A stretch of DNA of 64,000 nt, from assembly GCF_001659605.2 (NCBI RefSeq), contig NC_035164.2, forward strand, positions 19,872,000 through 19,935,999, in the 5' to 3' direction. Positions 11,495-22,394 of this stretch are shown in pieces. The notes under the pieces are model-generated. The model was not told the DNA's origin and did not search any database. It saw only the letters and a list, made by a program, of their open reading frames with translations. The stretch's first letter is position 1, and each line of letters opens with the position of its first letter. Position numbers and translations under genes: made by a program. Origin of the DNA: Manihot esculenta. Its lineage: Eukaryota > Streptophyta > Magnoliopsida > Malpighiales > Euphorbiaceae.

Positions 11495-14400
11495 TTAGGC
11501 AGAAGGAGATTGTAGTGGAATCTCCTCCACTACTTGTACTGCGAATCCTTCAAAGTATGGTTTCAGACGATGCCCATTTACCTTGAAGATTTTTCCAGTT
11601 TCTATGCTTCGGATGTCAACAGCTCCATGTGGGTGGGCATGCTCCACAATGAATGGTCCAATCCATCTAGACCTTAGCTTTCCTGGAAATAGTTTTAAAC
11701 GAGAGTCAAAGAGTAGAACTTTATCACCAACCTCAAATTGTTTTCTTGAAAGGTGACTGTCATGGAAGGTCTTGGTCTTTGCTTTGTAGTTCCAAGAGTT
11801 TTCATATGCATCTCGTCTTATTTCCTCAAGCTCTTGCAGTTGCAACTTGCGATGGTGTCCAGCCTCTTTTAGATCCATGTTGCAATTTTTCACAGCCCAA
11901 TATGCCTTGTGTTCAAGCTCAACTGGAAGGTGGCAAGCTTTCCCATAAACCAGTCTATAAGGAGACATACCTATGGGGGTCTTGTAGGCCGTTCTGTAGG
12001 CCCATAAAGCATCCTCTAATCTTGAACTCCAATCCTTTCGGTTGGGAGAAACTGTCTTTTCAAGGATGGCTTTGATTTCTCTGTTGGACACTTCAGCTTG
12101 TCCATTTGTTTGAGGGTGGTAGGCTGTGGATGTTCTATGAATCACATTGTGCTTTTTGAGAAGATGTTCCACTACCTTATTGCAAAAGTGAGTCCCTCGA
12201 TCACTGATGATTGCCTTTGGTACTCCATGTCTGGCAAAGATGTTGGTCTTCACAAAGTCTACCACTGCCTTGGCATCATCAGTCTTAGTTGCTCTAGCCT
12301 CCACCCACTTGGATACATAATCCACTGCAAGGATGATATATGTGTATCCAAAGGATGGTGGGAATGGTCCCATGAAGTCTATGCCCCAAACATCAAACAC
12401 CTCACAGACCATGATGGGGTTCTGTGGCATTTGATTTCTTTTGCTCAGATTTCCAGTCTGTTGACACCTAGCACATGTCCTGCAAAATAGAAAAGCATCT
12501 CGAAACATGATGGGCCAAAATAGGCCACTTTCAAGTATCTTGTGAGCAGTTTTCCTTGGACCAAAGTGTCCTCCACAACTATATGAATGACAAAAAGTAA
12601 GTACAGAGGCTATTTCTTGGTCAGGAATGCATCTCCTTATCATTTGGTCAGCACAATGTTTCCACAAATAAGGCTCATCCCAAACATAGTATTTGGCATC
12701 CTTTTTTATTTTATCTTTAGTGTGCTTAGGCATGTCAGAAGGTAAGTTACCTGTGGCCAAGTAGTTTACCATATCGGCGTACCATGGCTCATCAGACTGA
12801 GCAAGAAAGATTTGTTCAAGTAGGTCTTCCTTGGATTCTTCAGATTCAGGAAAGTGTTGCAAAGGAGGTTCGGAGGAGCTTGCTTGTCTTGGGACCTGCT
12901 GGGCGAGGTTCGGCGGCCGAAAAGGTTCTGGGTTCGGCGGCCAAATGTCTTCAAGTTTCGGAGTGAGCTGCGGCGATGGATTCGGCTTCCGCAAGTCTTC
13001 TAAGTTCGGCGGCCGAAAGATGTTCGGCGGCCGAAGTGCGTCTTCTGTTTGCGCCTTGTGTTTCTGAAGTGGTGCATCAGAGTGCGATGATTGAAGCTCA
13101 GTGGGGTTCGGCGGCCGAAAGTGGGTTATGTTCGGCGGCCGAATGTCTTCTGTCTGCTTGATCTCCACTTGCTGAATGCTGCAGACTGTTTCTTTTAGTT
13201 TCAGATTTTCAATCCTGTAAAGGTCATCATCTAAAACAGAATCTTGATTTTCATTAAACACATCTTGGCTTAAACAATCAATAATATCAAGACCATAAAC
13301 AGGGGACATATCATGTGGATATTTCATGGCATCATAGACATTGTACTTAATTACTTCCCCTTCAAATTCCATGGTAAGAGTACCATCATGCACATCAATT
13401 TTAGTTCTAGCAGTACTCAAGAAAGGACGCCCAAGAAGAATGTCAGAACTAGTATTGCAACTATCTTCCTTAGTATCAATCACATAAAAATCAGCAGGAA
13501 AGACAAGTTCATCTACTTGGACTAGAACATCTTCAAGAACACCTATGGGGTATACCACAGATCTATCAGCTAGTTGAATCACAACTCTTGTTTCTTTTAA
13601 AGCACATGCATTAAGAGATTTATAGATGGAGAGAGGCATGACATTGATAGATGCACCAAGATCACACATGGCTTTCTTGATACCAACGTTCCCAATTTTG
13701 CAAGAGATAGCAAACATACCTTTGTCCTTGCATTTGGTAGGGAGTTCTCTTTTAATAACAGCAGTAACTACCTCACCTACACTTACTTTCTCTCTTTCAG
13801 CAAGCTTCCTTCTATTTGTGCAAAGCTCCTTCAGAAATTTAGCGTACCTGGGAATCTGCTTAACAGCATCTAGCAGAGGTATATTGATTTGCACTTTTCT
13901 GAAAGTGTCAAGAATCTCCTTTTCTTCTTTTTCTTTTTGTGTTCTTTCAAATCTCTTGGGAAAAGGAGGAGGAACGTGGAAACTTACTTTGGGATCAGTC
14001 TTGTGCGCATGAGGTGGCTCAGATTGAGATGGAGAGGCTTCAGGTGGACTTGGTTCTTTTTCTTGCTCATGATTAGTATCTTGAAGTTCTTTGCCACTTC
14101 TCAAGGTAATAGCACTAACATTCTGTCTGGGGTTGGTTTCAGTTTGAGAAGGGAGCTTACCTTGGGATTGCAGTTGGCCTATAGAGGTGGCCATTTGGCT
14201 TAGGTTTTGTTGCACACCTTGCATTGATGTGGTCATCTGGCCTAGGTCTTGTCGTACGCCTTGCATGGTGTTCACCATTGTTTCCATCATTGTTTGCATG
14301 ATCTTTTCAAGGTTCTGATTAGGATTTGAAGGTGCTGGTTGGGTTTGATTTTTTTGGTAGCTTTGGTAGTTCTGATCACTGTTGCTCTTTCCATAGCTAA

Positions 14401-15616
14401 AATTGGAGTGATCTTTCCAACCTGGATTGTATGTATTGGAGTATGGATCATATCTAGGTTGGTTGTTGTACCTCCCCATTGCATTGACTTGGTGGTGATC
14501 TTCTTGGAGAGTAGGACATTGATCAGTGGGGTGTCCTACATGGAAGCAGATCTCACATGGCCTAGGAGGCTGAGGTGCTTGATTTTGTTGAGCTTGGCCA
14601 AGGGCGATCTTTTCCATAAGAGAAGTTAGTTTTGAAAGTTGAAATTCAACAGAGGATGTTCTTACCTCATAAATTCCTCTTTGCGCTTGCCCCTCTTCTT
14701 CATATTGCTTGGATGAAGCTGCAAGATTGAATATTAGTTTCTTCATCTCCCTAGGTGTCTTGTCTAGGATGGATCCTCCACAAGCTACATTTATGAGTTT
14801 CCTTTCTGATGGAATCAAGCCTCCATAGAAGAACTGAATGAGGGCTTTGTCTGACATATCATGTTGTGGACAACCTGTACATAGTCTTTCAAACCTTTCC
14901 CAATAATCATATAAGTCCTCAGTTGGTTTTTGCCTTATGCTAGTGATTTCTCTTATTATGCCAATTGATTTAGATGGTGGGAAGTATTTGTCCAAAAAGG
15001 CTTGGACCATATCATCCCAAGAAGTTATAGATCCAGGTGGCAAATAAAATAACCAATCCTTAGCATGGTCATCTAATGAGAAAGGAAAAGCTCTTAGTTT
15101 AACATGATCTTCAGAGATCCCTTGAGGTCCCATGGATGAGCAAATAATTTTAAATTCTTTTAAGTGCTTATGTGGATTTTCATTTTGCAAACCTCTAAAT
15201 TTAGGAAGATGATGAATCAAACCTGATTTCAGTTCAAAGGGAACTGCAAGAGGTGGATAGGTGATGCAAAGTGGAGCATAATCACCTATAGGAGTTGCTA
15301 ACTCCCTCATGGTTCTTTCCCTTTGTGCTTGTGGCCTATTTGCTGGATTTTCTTGAATTATCTGGCCTTGGACAGCATGTCCATCATGGGCAGCAGCTGG
15401 TGCTCGAGGTTCTGCCATTGGTGCGCAACTTGGTTGCTGGAGTGCAGGACTTTCGACGGCCGAATGTTGGTGAGTTTCGGCGGCCGAAGGTTGGGCAGAA
15501 TGTTCTGCAGGTGCAGAAACTTGCTTTCCAAGCCTTCTAAGAGTGCGTTCAATTTCTGGATCAAAGGGCAGAGTGTCCCTACTTTCAGATCTGGTCATGT
15601 AAGAAGAAATAAACAA
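11495..15616 (-). CDS. Element C single ORF: gag-protease-integrase polyprotein without reverse transcriptase (1373 aa)
   Basis: One uninterrupted frame. The start may be the Met at 15616 or the Met seven codons in (15598), which aligns with the gag start of F. A retrotransposon gag domain spans about residues 90-320. A CCHC knuckle ([14 protein letters not shown]) is near residue 355. An aspartic protease with DLGAS is near 650. A linker of repeated FRPPN motifs spans about 822-912. The integrase HHCC finger follows from about 1005 ([10 protein letters not shown]...[10 protein letters not shown]), then the DDE core ([28 protein letters not shown]) and the C-terminal domain. No RT or RNase H motif lies between protease and integrase, although relatives have about 700 residues there. 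The join is in frame. With near-identical LTRs and TSDs, this looks like a non-autonomous element moved recently with borrowed RT. It is OTA/Athila-like by gag, protease and tRNA-Asp primer site. Confidence 0.92.
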   Translation of the reverse strand: MFISSYMTRSESRDTLPFDPEIERTLRRLGKQVSAPAEHSAQPSAAETHQHSAVESPALQQPSCAPMAEPRAPAAAHDGHAVQGQIIQENPANRPQAQRERTMRELATPIGDYAPLCITYPPLAVPFELKSGLIHHLPKFRGLQNENPHKHLKEFKIICSSMGPQGISEDHVKLRAFPFSLDDHAKDWLFYLPPGSITSWDDMVQAFLDKYFPPSKSIGIIREITSIRQKPTEDLYDYWERFERLCTGCPQHDMSDKALIQFFYGGLIPSERKLINVACGGSILDKTPREMKKLIFNLAASSKQYEEEGQAQRGIYEVRTSSVEFQLSKLTSLMEKIALGQAQQNQAPQPPRPCEICFHVGHPTDQCPTLQEDHHQVNAMGRYNNQPRYDPYSNTYNPGWKDHSNFSYGKSNSDQNYQSYQKNQTQPAPSNPNQNLEKIMQTMMETMVNTMQGVRQDLGQMTTSMQGVQQNLSQMATSIGQLQSQGKLPSQTETNPRQNVSAITLRSGKELQDTNHEQEKEPSPPEASPSQSEPPHAHKTDPKVSFHVPPPFPKRFERTQKEKEEKEILDTFRKVQINIPLLDAVKQIPRYAKFLKELCTNRRKLAEREKVSVGEVVTAVIKRELPTKCKDKGMFAISCKIGNVGIKKAMCDLGASINVMPLSIYKSLNACALKETRVVIQLADRSVVYPIGVLEDVLVQVDELVFPADFYVIDTKEDSCNTSSDILLGRPFLSTARTKIDVHDGTLTMEFEGEVIKYNVYDAMKYPHDMSPVYGLDIIDCLSQDVFNENQDSVLDDDLYRIENLKLKETVCSIQQVEIKQTEDIRPPNITHFRPPNPTELQSSHSDAPLQKHKAQTEDALRPPNIFRPPNLEDLRKPNPSPQLTPKLEDIWPPNPEPFRPPNLAQQVPRQASSSEPPLQHFPESEESKEDLLEQIFLAQSDEPWYADMVNYLATGNLPSDMPKHTKDKIKKDAKYYVWDEPYLWKHCADQMIRRCIPDQEIASVLTFCHSYSCGGHFGPRKTAHKILESGLFWPIMFRDAFLFCRTCARCQQTGNLSKRNQMPQNPIMVCEVFDVWGIDFMGPFPPSFGYTYIILAVDYVSKWVEARATKTDDAKAVVDFVKTNIFARHGVPKAIISDRGTHFCNKVVEHLLKKHNVIHRTSTAYHPQTNGQAEVSNREIKAILEKTVSPNRKDWSSRLEDALWAYRTAYKTPIGMSPYRLVYGKACHLPVELEHKAYWAVKNCNMDLKEAGHHRKLQLQELEEIRRDAYENSWNYKAKTKTFHDSHLSRKQFEVGDKVLLFDSRLKLFPGKLRSRWIGPFIVEHAHPHGAVDIRSIETGKIFKVNGHRLKPYFEGFAVQVVEEIPLQSPSA
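12909..13143 (-). repeat. TTCGG-N3-CCGAA palindromes inside the element C ORF (linker)
   Basis: Exact copies start at 12909, 13005, 13023, 13107 and 13131, with variants at 12933 and 12981. They are translated as FRPPN in the linker between protease and integrase. This is exactly the segment where RT and RNase H are missing. Confidence 0.9.
15452..15488 (-). repeat. TTCGG palindromes near the gag N-terminus of element C
   Basis: A variant (TTCGACGGCCGAA) starts at 15452 and an exact copy at 15476. Here the motif is read in another frame (SAVES, SAAET) than in the linker (FRPPN). This argues that the DNA sequence, not the peptide, is what recurs. Confidence 0.85.
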
Positions 15617-15627
15617 GTAAAATCAAT

Positions 15628-15645
15628 TCCCCGGCAACGGCGCCA
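15628..15645 (-). other. Primer binding site of element C (tRNA-Asp type)
   Basis: On the minus strand TGGCGCCGTTGCCGGGGA lies five bases after the 5' LTR. This is the sequence typical of tRNA-Asp primed Athila and Tat elements. It is intact, whereas the site of F at 58177 is degenerate. Confidence 0.9.
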
Positions 15646-15650
15646 ATTTT

Positions 15651-17447
15651 TGACAGGAGCGGTTGTCGAAGCCGGTCAAAAATAACCTTCTTGGTTACCT
15701 ACAAATACAACTGTAGACAGTGGTGAAGGATCGTATCCACAGAGAATTGATTACCTATTTATTTGTCTTAATCAAGACCAATCAAACCAATGGAAAGCAC
15801 AAGTGAAGGCAGTTAATTGCAAATAGAACAAAAGTAAAGTGCAAGGAAAGTAAAAAGGGGGGTTTTGAGATGATTTGATTAATAACTAATGAAAGCAATT
15901 AAAACAGCAAGTAATTAAAATAAAAGAGGAAATCAATAAGAGAAAGGTCTAGTTAAAGATATGGATCCACTTTGGTTGTTTGGGTTGATCATTGAAACAT
16001 GGTAATCTTGATTAACTCAATAGGTTGGTTATGGGGGTGGAAGACGCTTCTCACCACCATGTCTTTCCTTATGAATAAATTGATTAGGGAACGTCCTCTA
16101 ACCAATTACTAATTCACAAATTGCCAAGGAACGTCCTTGGGTCATAGGCATCAAAACAATTGCCAATTGCATGAAGAACAAGAAAGATCCAAACCCTAAC
16201 TACTCAAACGTATGAGATGGTGTTAGATCATGCAATTCTTGGTTTTTACACCAAGTGTTCTATGGACAGAATATTTCCAGCAATTACGGACTAACAAATA
16301 TCCTAATCCAACAATCAATTAACTTTGCAATCAAGAATCAAGTGGCCAATTTGATCAAAACAACAAAGCAATCTTAGAATTAAGCACAATTGCATGAATA
16401 TTGAATATAATCAAAGACAAAAGTTTCTGTTCAGATCTCACAACCCTTTAAAAAACCTTAGTTTCAACCAAACTTCAACTAGAAAGAGGGTTTCAGCCAC
16501 TCATGGCTGAACCAAAACATAAAATAAAAGAAAAGAAGAAGAAAAATGAAGAACTAGGGTGAGAGAGGCCTTGGAAGAGGCTGCCGATTCTTGGAGAGGA
16601 AAAAACCTAAAAGTCTCGCTTCTTGTCTTCTTGAAGCCTTTAAATATGTCTTGAGAGGCTGCCTAGGGTTTGGTGGCAGTCCATGAGTCTTTTAGAGGCT
16701 GTCCAAAGTGCCCTTGGTGTTGCATGTGCCTTGGTTGTGCATGAGTGAAGGCAAAAACGAGTCACATGTGATGGGAGGCAAGTGGGGGCACTTTGGTCTT
16801 TTCATAGCTGTCCAAGATCCTCAAGATGCTGTACATTAAGTCCAAGAGATTGCCCATGCACTAATCAGGAAGATGGAGCCTTCTTAGGAAACTTGAATGA
16901 AGTGGGAAAGATGTGATCTTTGGATTTGGTTCATTTAATGAGCTAAATCTTTGAGATCCAATAATTAAATGTGAATCTTGAAGATTTGGATCTCAAGATA
17001 CTTCCCTTAATTGGCTCCTCAAATATGGCAACTTGGGATATGGCTTCTTGAATAAGGAAGGAATGAATTAGAGCGCATTTTCGGCTGCCTAAATTGAGTT
17101 TCGGAGGCTGGACTTCGGTTCCGGTCTGAAGGTTCGGCGGCCTAAGGTTGGAGTTCGGCGGCCGAAGGAGGCCGACTTTCGTCTCTGGAGCCAATGTTCG
17201 GCGGCCGAAGGTGCCGCCGAAGGTGGGGCAGTTTCGTCTCTGGACTGGGCTTTCGGCCGCCGAAAGTGCTGCCGAAGGTGGCTTTTCCAGATTTTGCACT
17301 TTTGAGCGTTTTTAAGAGCATTTTCTCTTGAATGTCCCTTTTCACCTAATATCTACAAAACATGATTAAAACCACAAAATTAGGTAGAAAAGATGTAAAT
17401 AGACACCAAGAATATCATGATAATATGGGCTATTTTATGCTCTATCA
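15651..17447 (-). repeat. 5' LTR of element C (1797 bp)
   Basis: It has the same TGACAGG...CTATCA ends as 8717-10514. The TSD TGCAT at 17448-17452 sits inside the codons of element B gag (LKCKKAREW), and removing C with one TSD restores that frame exactly. Exact palindromes occur around 17154, 17197 and 17252, as in the other LTR. Confidence 0.97.
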
Positions 17448-18138
17448 TGCATTTAAGTGTAAACCCGGCCATCTCAATGGCTCTATTATCATCAGCTCCC
17501 AATTCACTGGTTATCATCCTAACTGATCTGAGGTATTCAAATGGATCATCTCCCGTATGGTATTTAGGAGCATCCAATTTCAAGTACTCGGTCATTTGCA
17601 CTTTACCTCCAGATGAGCTAGGTTGATGTCTGTCAACAACAGGGGCTACCGGTTCTGGTGGTGGTGGTATTGGGTCATTTGGCTCTGGGTATGCTGCATT
17701 TGGATGAGTAGGGGAAGGGGGATACATAGGATATGGTGGATAGTAAGGAGGATAAGGCATATATGGCATGTAAGGAGGATATGGGACAAAACTAGAGTAC
17801 TCCGACATACCTCCCATCGGATACTCTGGGTCCTGCGGAAAAGCTGGATAGCCAAAACCTGAGGCCTGAGCACCTCCCTGTGACTCTCCCATACCTTCCT
17901 CAAATCTGCCTATACCCATACTGTCATCTCTAGACTGGTCAATCTCCATTGCCTCTGATCTTTCTCCTCTCGCTGTTTCCCTTCTGCTCTCGTCTACAGA
18001 CCTTCTAGGGTCTATTGACGTACCTTCCCTGCTAGATCTCTGAGACCTTGCCCTTGGCAATGCAGGAGAACGAGCAGTTGGTCTCTCACTATCTGGTGGG
18101 ACTCCAGTCAATCGGGCTGATCGACGAGTTCCTCTCAT
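17448..18138 (-). pseudogene. Element B gag N-terminal part
   Basis: The likely start is the MRGTRRSARL Met at 18138, about 200 bases after the PBS. The same start occurs in D (26771) and E (38410). An upstream in-frame Met at 18168 is less likely. The product begins with an Arg/Ser-rich basic stretch, then a Pro/Tyr-rich low-complexity segment (repeated PYPPY), then the folded gag domain (LDAPKYHTGDDPFEYL). The frame runs to the TSD of element C and continues at 8716. In intact relatives this part forms the capsid of the virus-like particle. Confidence 0.9.
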
Positions 18139-18334
18139 CTTTACTCTCTGAAAAACAACACATAACATAGCACTTTAGCACATAAACATCAATAAAGCAC
18201 ATGCATAACTCATGGCATTAAACAGATAGGACGCAATACCCTATCCTAGTGGACATGATTTCCTATTGTGCTTGACCACTTCTAACCTTTATGAGCCCGA
18301 CACTGTCTCTATAGGTCCGATCATGTGAACCTAG

Positions 18335-18347
18335 GGCTCTGATACCA
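18335..18347 (-). other. Primer binding site of element B (initiator tRNA-Met type)
   Basis: On the minus strand TGGTATCAGAGCC lies three bases from the 5' LTR. This is the usual primer site of chromoviruses and of many copia elements. Confidence 0.88.
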
Positions 18348-19574
18348 ATCTGTAACGACCCCAAAATGGACCGTCACCGACGCTAGGATTCAGGTCGGCT
18401 TAAGGCCGCCAAAACCTGTAGCAAGCCTGCTATACTCTCTGTGTACCTGTACAACTCATACATGATCATACATTTTCTGTGAAAACAAAAAACTCTTTTC
18501 TGAACCAAGGCTTAACCTGTGCATGCACAATCTCTGTACTCTGTACTCTGTACTCTGTACTCTGTACTCTGTACCCCTGACTAGAGCTTGCTCTAGATGG
18601 GTTAACTCATACCTGTTAAACCTGGTATTTCACATACTCTGTAAAACATATACATATACAGATCATGTACATAACAACAGATTTACATACCAACTCCTAA
18701 GTCAAGCACATCTGTAACTGAAAACACAACTAGTTCATCTCTTTAATATTACATGTCCACTCTACACTATTACAATTCTCTTTACTCTTGTGGTACTCTG
18801 CCGATCTCCTCTCTACACTGTACACTGAACCTGCAAAACTGGGGTTAAGGGAGTGGGATGAGCTATATAGCCCAGTGAGTAGAACAGTAAAACATCTCAG
18901 TAAAATATGATCTCATTGAATGCGTCATAACACAGACAAACCACATCAAGAGTAAACCTGTCACCACATAGTCCCAGTAACTCTGTGCCAGGGCGTAGAA
19001 TCGAGCACCTGGTCTTCCTGTCATATATGTATATGTGTATATAACACCTCTGTACTTACCATTGCAAGGGCGTAGTGAAAGGCTCCTGGTCCTTACTATA
19101 ACTGTCAGGGCATAGTCAAAGGCTTTTGGTCTTTACTATACCTGCCAAGGCGTAGTCAAAGGCTCCTGGACTTCTTGTCTAAGACTATTGGATCATTCAG
19201 CATTCACCCACATCAACAAGTTACTATGCAATGCAACATATTCGTGGATACTAATGCATTCAACCTATTGCATAATCATGATGCATGAGATATGCTAAAA
19301 CATTCCATTGTGCAATTAAAAGAGTTAAGGTTAGTTCCACTCACCTCTGGCTATCTGGACTGACTGACTCTGCAGGCTCTGAACACTCTGGAGCAGTACT
19401 CACTGCTGCTCTCTCTGGTTCCTCTGGTCTGTACCTATACAGATGGACTCAAATGAGGGACCAAAGTAACGCAAGAACCACTCTAGTAAACTCCCCAAGA
19501 ATCCCCTTAAACTCACTCTAACATCCATGCAAAGCATGCAAAGGAAAGCTGGACAGGACACTTTCGGCGACAGG

Positions 19575-19837
19575 TTCGGCGGCCGAAAGTCCTCTCCAGA
19601 GATGAAACTCAAGCACCTTCGGCGGCCGAACTTCCACTTTCGGCTGCCGAACCCTTTCGGGGGCAAGTTTCGAAGGCCAAAAGGCACTCCAGAGACGAAA
19701 GTCTCTAACCTTCGGCAGCACCTTCGGCGGTCGAACTTCCCTCCAGAGCCGAAAGTCCAAAAGCTCGGGGGCAAGCTTGGGCAGCCGAAGCCACCTCCTC
19801 ATGGGTTCGGCGGCCGAATGTACCTTCGGCGGCCGAA
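19575..19837 (-). repeat. TTCGG-N3-CCGAA cluster, element B LTR, transcribed side
   Basis: Exact copies start at 19575, 19618, 19639, 19806 and 19825, with a variant at 19722. Spacers include CTCCAGAGACGAAA. The cluster lies about 500-800 bp downstream of the minus-strand TATA. Confidence 0.88.
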
Positions 19838-20356
19838 CCTGAGTTCATCCGCAAGGCAGAAACTTGCTCTGCCTCTCGCCAAAAACACCAAAACCCTCTC
19901 ACACTCAACCACCTCAATCCTCAACTTGCATACACTCATGTATATGCTCAAAGGGGTCAAAAACTAGCTAAAAACCCCAAACATACAACACAAACAACAC
20001 AGAAACAAGCTTTATGCACAAAATCATCAAAACCTCTCTTTTTACCCTATTCATGCAACTCTCTCTCCAAACCCCATAACACCTTCAGAAAACATAAAAA
20101 CAAGCTCAGGATCTTCACTTACCTCTTGAAACCAAGAAGATGAACGATCCTCACGTGGAGTTTTGGAGCAACTCTCCTTCAAACTCTCCAACCTTCACAA
20201 CTTTGAGTTTTTAGCTTAAAACCTTCAAAATACCATAAAAACTAATCAAATCTTTGCATGATTGAATGAAAACATGAAAGAACACTCACAAAGGGCAGGG
20301 TCTCACCTCAGAAGACAAAAGAAACGGTGCTCTTACCGCTTCAACCGACTGAGGGC

Positions 20357-20365
20357 CATTTATAG
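20357..20365 (-). promoter_or_regulatory. TATA box of element B LTR, with an upstream palindrome
   Basis: On the minus strand CCTATAAAT follows the conserved CTGGCCAGCCA. A TTCGG palindrome (20420-20432) lies roughly 60 bp upstream, a position suited to a promoter element. Confidence 0.6.
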
Positions 20366-20626
20366 GTGGCTGGCCAGACCACCTTCGGCTGCCACACGTG
20401 AAACCGAAAGCCATGCATGTTCGGCGGCCGAACCTCAACTTCGGCGGTTCCTGGCTTTTTTGCCTTGGTTCATTTCACTCAAAAACTCATTTCCGTATGC
20501 TTTAACACTATGAAACATAGTAAAACATGTTAGAAAAACATCACTCTAACCCTTCTAGAGACTTCCGACATCCGAAACTCCATCGGAAAGTAGGATTCCA
20601 ACGCCGGACTCTAGCCGGGTATTACA

Positions 20627-22286
20627 TTCATGAAATGCAACATATCACAAACAATTCACATCAAGGATGAACTTGTCACCAATAGCCCACTACTGAATCC
20701 AATAGTGCCAGGGGCGTAGTGCATGCCACATCTGGTCTTTCTCTTACACAGTGCCAGGGGCATAGTGCATGCCACGTCTGGTCTTTCCATATCGTATCAT
20801 AACGTAGTGCGGCTAAAGGATCATTGAACATTCATCCATATCAACAACATATTATGCAATGCAACACATTCGTGAATTCTAATGCAAGCAACCTAGGATA
20901 TAACATGGCAATTGTGGTGCATGATTCATGTTAAAACTTTCATTTATTTAAACATAAGAGTTTATTCTACTCACCTCAGCTAGCTCTGACAAAGACTGAA
21001 GCAGCTGACTCACTGCTGGGGTCCTCGGTTCCTCGGGTCCGAACCTACACAGGTGGACTCAAATGAGGGACCAAACATACTAGAACATGACTCTAAAAAT
21101 ACTCCCCAAAAATCCCCTTAAAACACCTCAAAACATCCATGGAAAGCATGCAAAGGAAGGCTTAACAGGGCACTTTCGGCGGCAGGTTCGGCGGCTGAAA
21201 GTCCCTCAAGAGCCGAAAGTGAGGCAGGTTCGGCGGCACCTTCGGCGGCCGAAACTCCCAGACAGAGACGAAACTCATGCATGTTCAGCGGCACTTTCGG
21301 CGGCCGAAACTGCCCTCCAAAGACGAAAGTCCTCATTCGGGGGCAGGCTTCGGCAGCCAAAGGCTGCCTCCACAAGCGGGTTCGGCGGCCGAAAGTCCAT
21401 TCGGCGGCCGAACCTGAGTTTCTCCAAAGTGGCAGAAACTCAACTCCAACATGCACAAACGCCTCCCAAACCTTTCAAACATGCATAAACCTGATCTACA
21501 ACATGCATACTCAAGCATACAAGCTCTTAGGGGCTTCAAACTATCCTAAACCCCAACTACAACACATCACAAGCATCACAACAACCTACATTGACCATAA
21601 AACACATAAAACCTAACAAATGCTCATCTAACTTACACATACATTTCTACCCCCATGGATCAACTTAAAACTTGTTTAAAACATATAGTGAGCTCAAGAT
21701 CGGCCCTTACCTCTTGAAGATCGAGAGGAAAACGACCCTAGCTCGAAGATGGGAGGGATTGAGTTTCTTGAACCTCAAAGCTCCAAAACTTGCTTTATAC
21801 TCGAAAATCTTTAAAACAAGGTGAAAACTTGTAAAAATCGTGAAAGATCTGAAGGAAGAAACTCGAAATCAGTGAGGGATGGCAGAGAGCTCACCTTGGC
21901 CGACAATGGGGAGAAAAGCTCGCCCATTTCGGTTAAGGGACCCCTTTATAGGTGGCTGGCCAGGCCACATTCGGGAGCCGAAAGTGCCTCCGCATGCATG
22001 CCATGTTCGGCGGCCGAACCTGGACTTCCCTCAATTATGCTTTCGGGGGCCTAAGGCACACCCGAAGCGCATCACGTTCAGCGGCCGAACTTGAGGTTCG
22101 GCGGCCGAACCTGGGTCTTCCTCCAAGATTATTTTCATTAAAAACTCAATTTCCTTTTTTCTTAAAATCATGAAACACATTAAAACATTTTATAGAAACA
22201 TGGTTTTACCCTTCTAGAGGTCTCCGACACCTGAGATTCCACCGGACGGTAGGAATTTCGATACCGGAGTCTAGCCGAGTATTACA
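20627..22286 (-). repeat. 3' LTR of element D, truncated by element B
   Basis: It ends GTATTACA at 22286, followed by the PPT (22287-22300). It matches the 5' LTR at 27043-29350 but lacks its left third, which must lie on the far side of B. Scattered substitutions and an indel in the short-repeat part make it visibly more diverged than the C or E pairs. Palindromes start at 21241, 21297, 21381, 21400, 21970, 22006 and 22097. The minus-strand TATA is at 21944-21952. Confidence 0.92.
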
Positions 22287-22300
22287 TTCTCCCCCCCTTA
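22287..22300 (-). other. Polypurine tract of element D
   Basis: TTCTCCCCCCCTTA on the + strand, directly next to the 3' LTR and equivalent to the tract of E at 32870-32883. Confidence 0.82.
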
Positions 22301-22394
22301 AGAACATTCGTCCCCGAATGTTCCTCAACTAGCACATGTAAAGCATACAACATGTCATACACATAACATACATAGAAAGCACATAAAACTTACT

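Larger units (their letters stand above)
18351..20626 (-). repeat. 5' LTR of element B (2276 bp)
   Basis: On the + strand it starts TGTAACGACCCC and ends GGTATTACA. The adjoining TTCAT (20627-20631) is consistent with a TSD: the intact D LTR has the same TTCAT where B broke the other D LTR. It contains the CTAGAGC palindrome and heptamer repeat (18533-18590), a 40-bp-type array (about 19061-19176) and two palindrome clusters. Confidence 0.93.

Noticed and set aside
11495..15616. Loss of RT in C as an assembly error
   Set aside because: The join is in frame, the flanking linker has its own repeat structure and the rest of the ORF is clean. Long-read confirmation would still be decisive.
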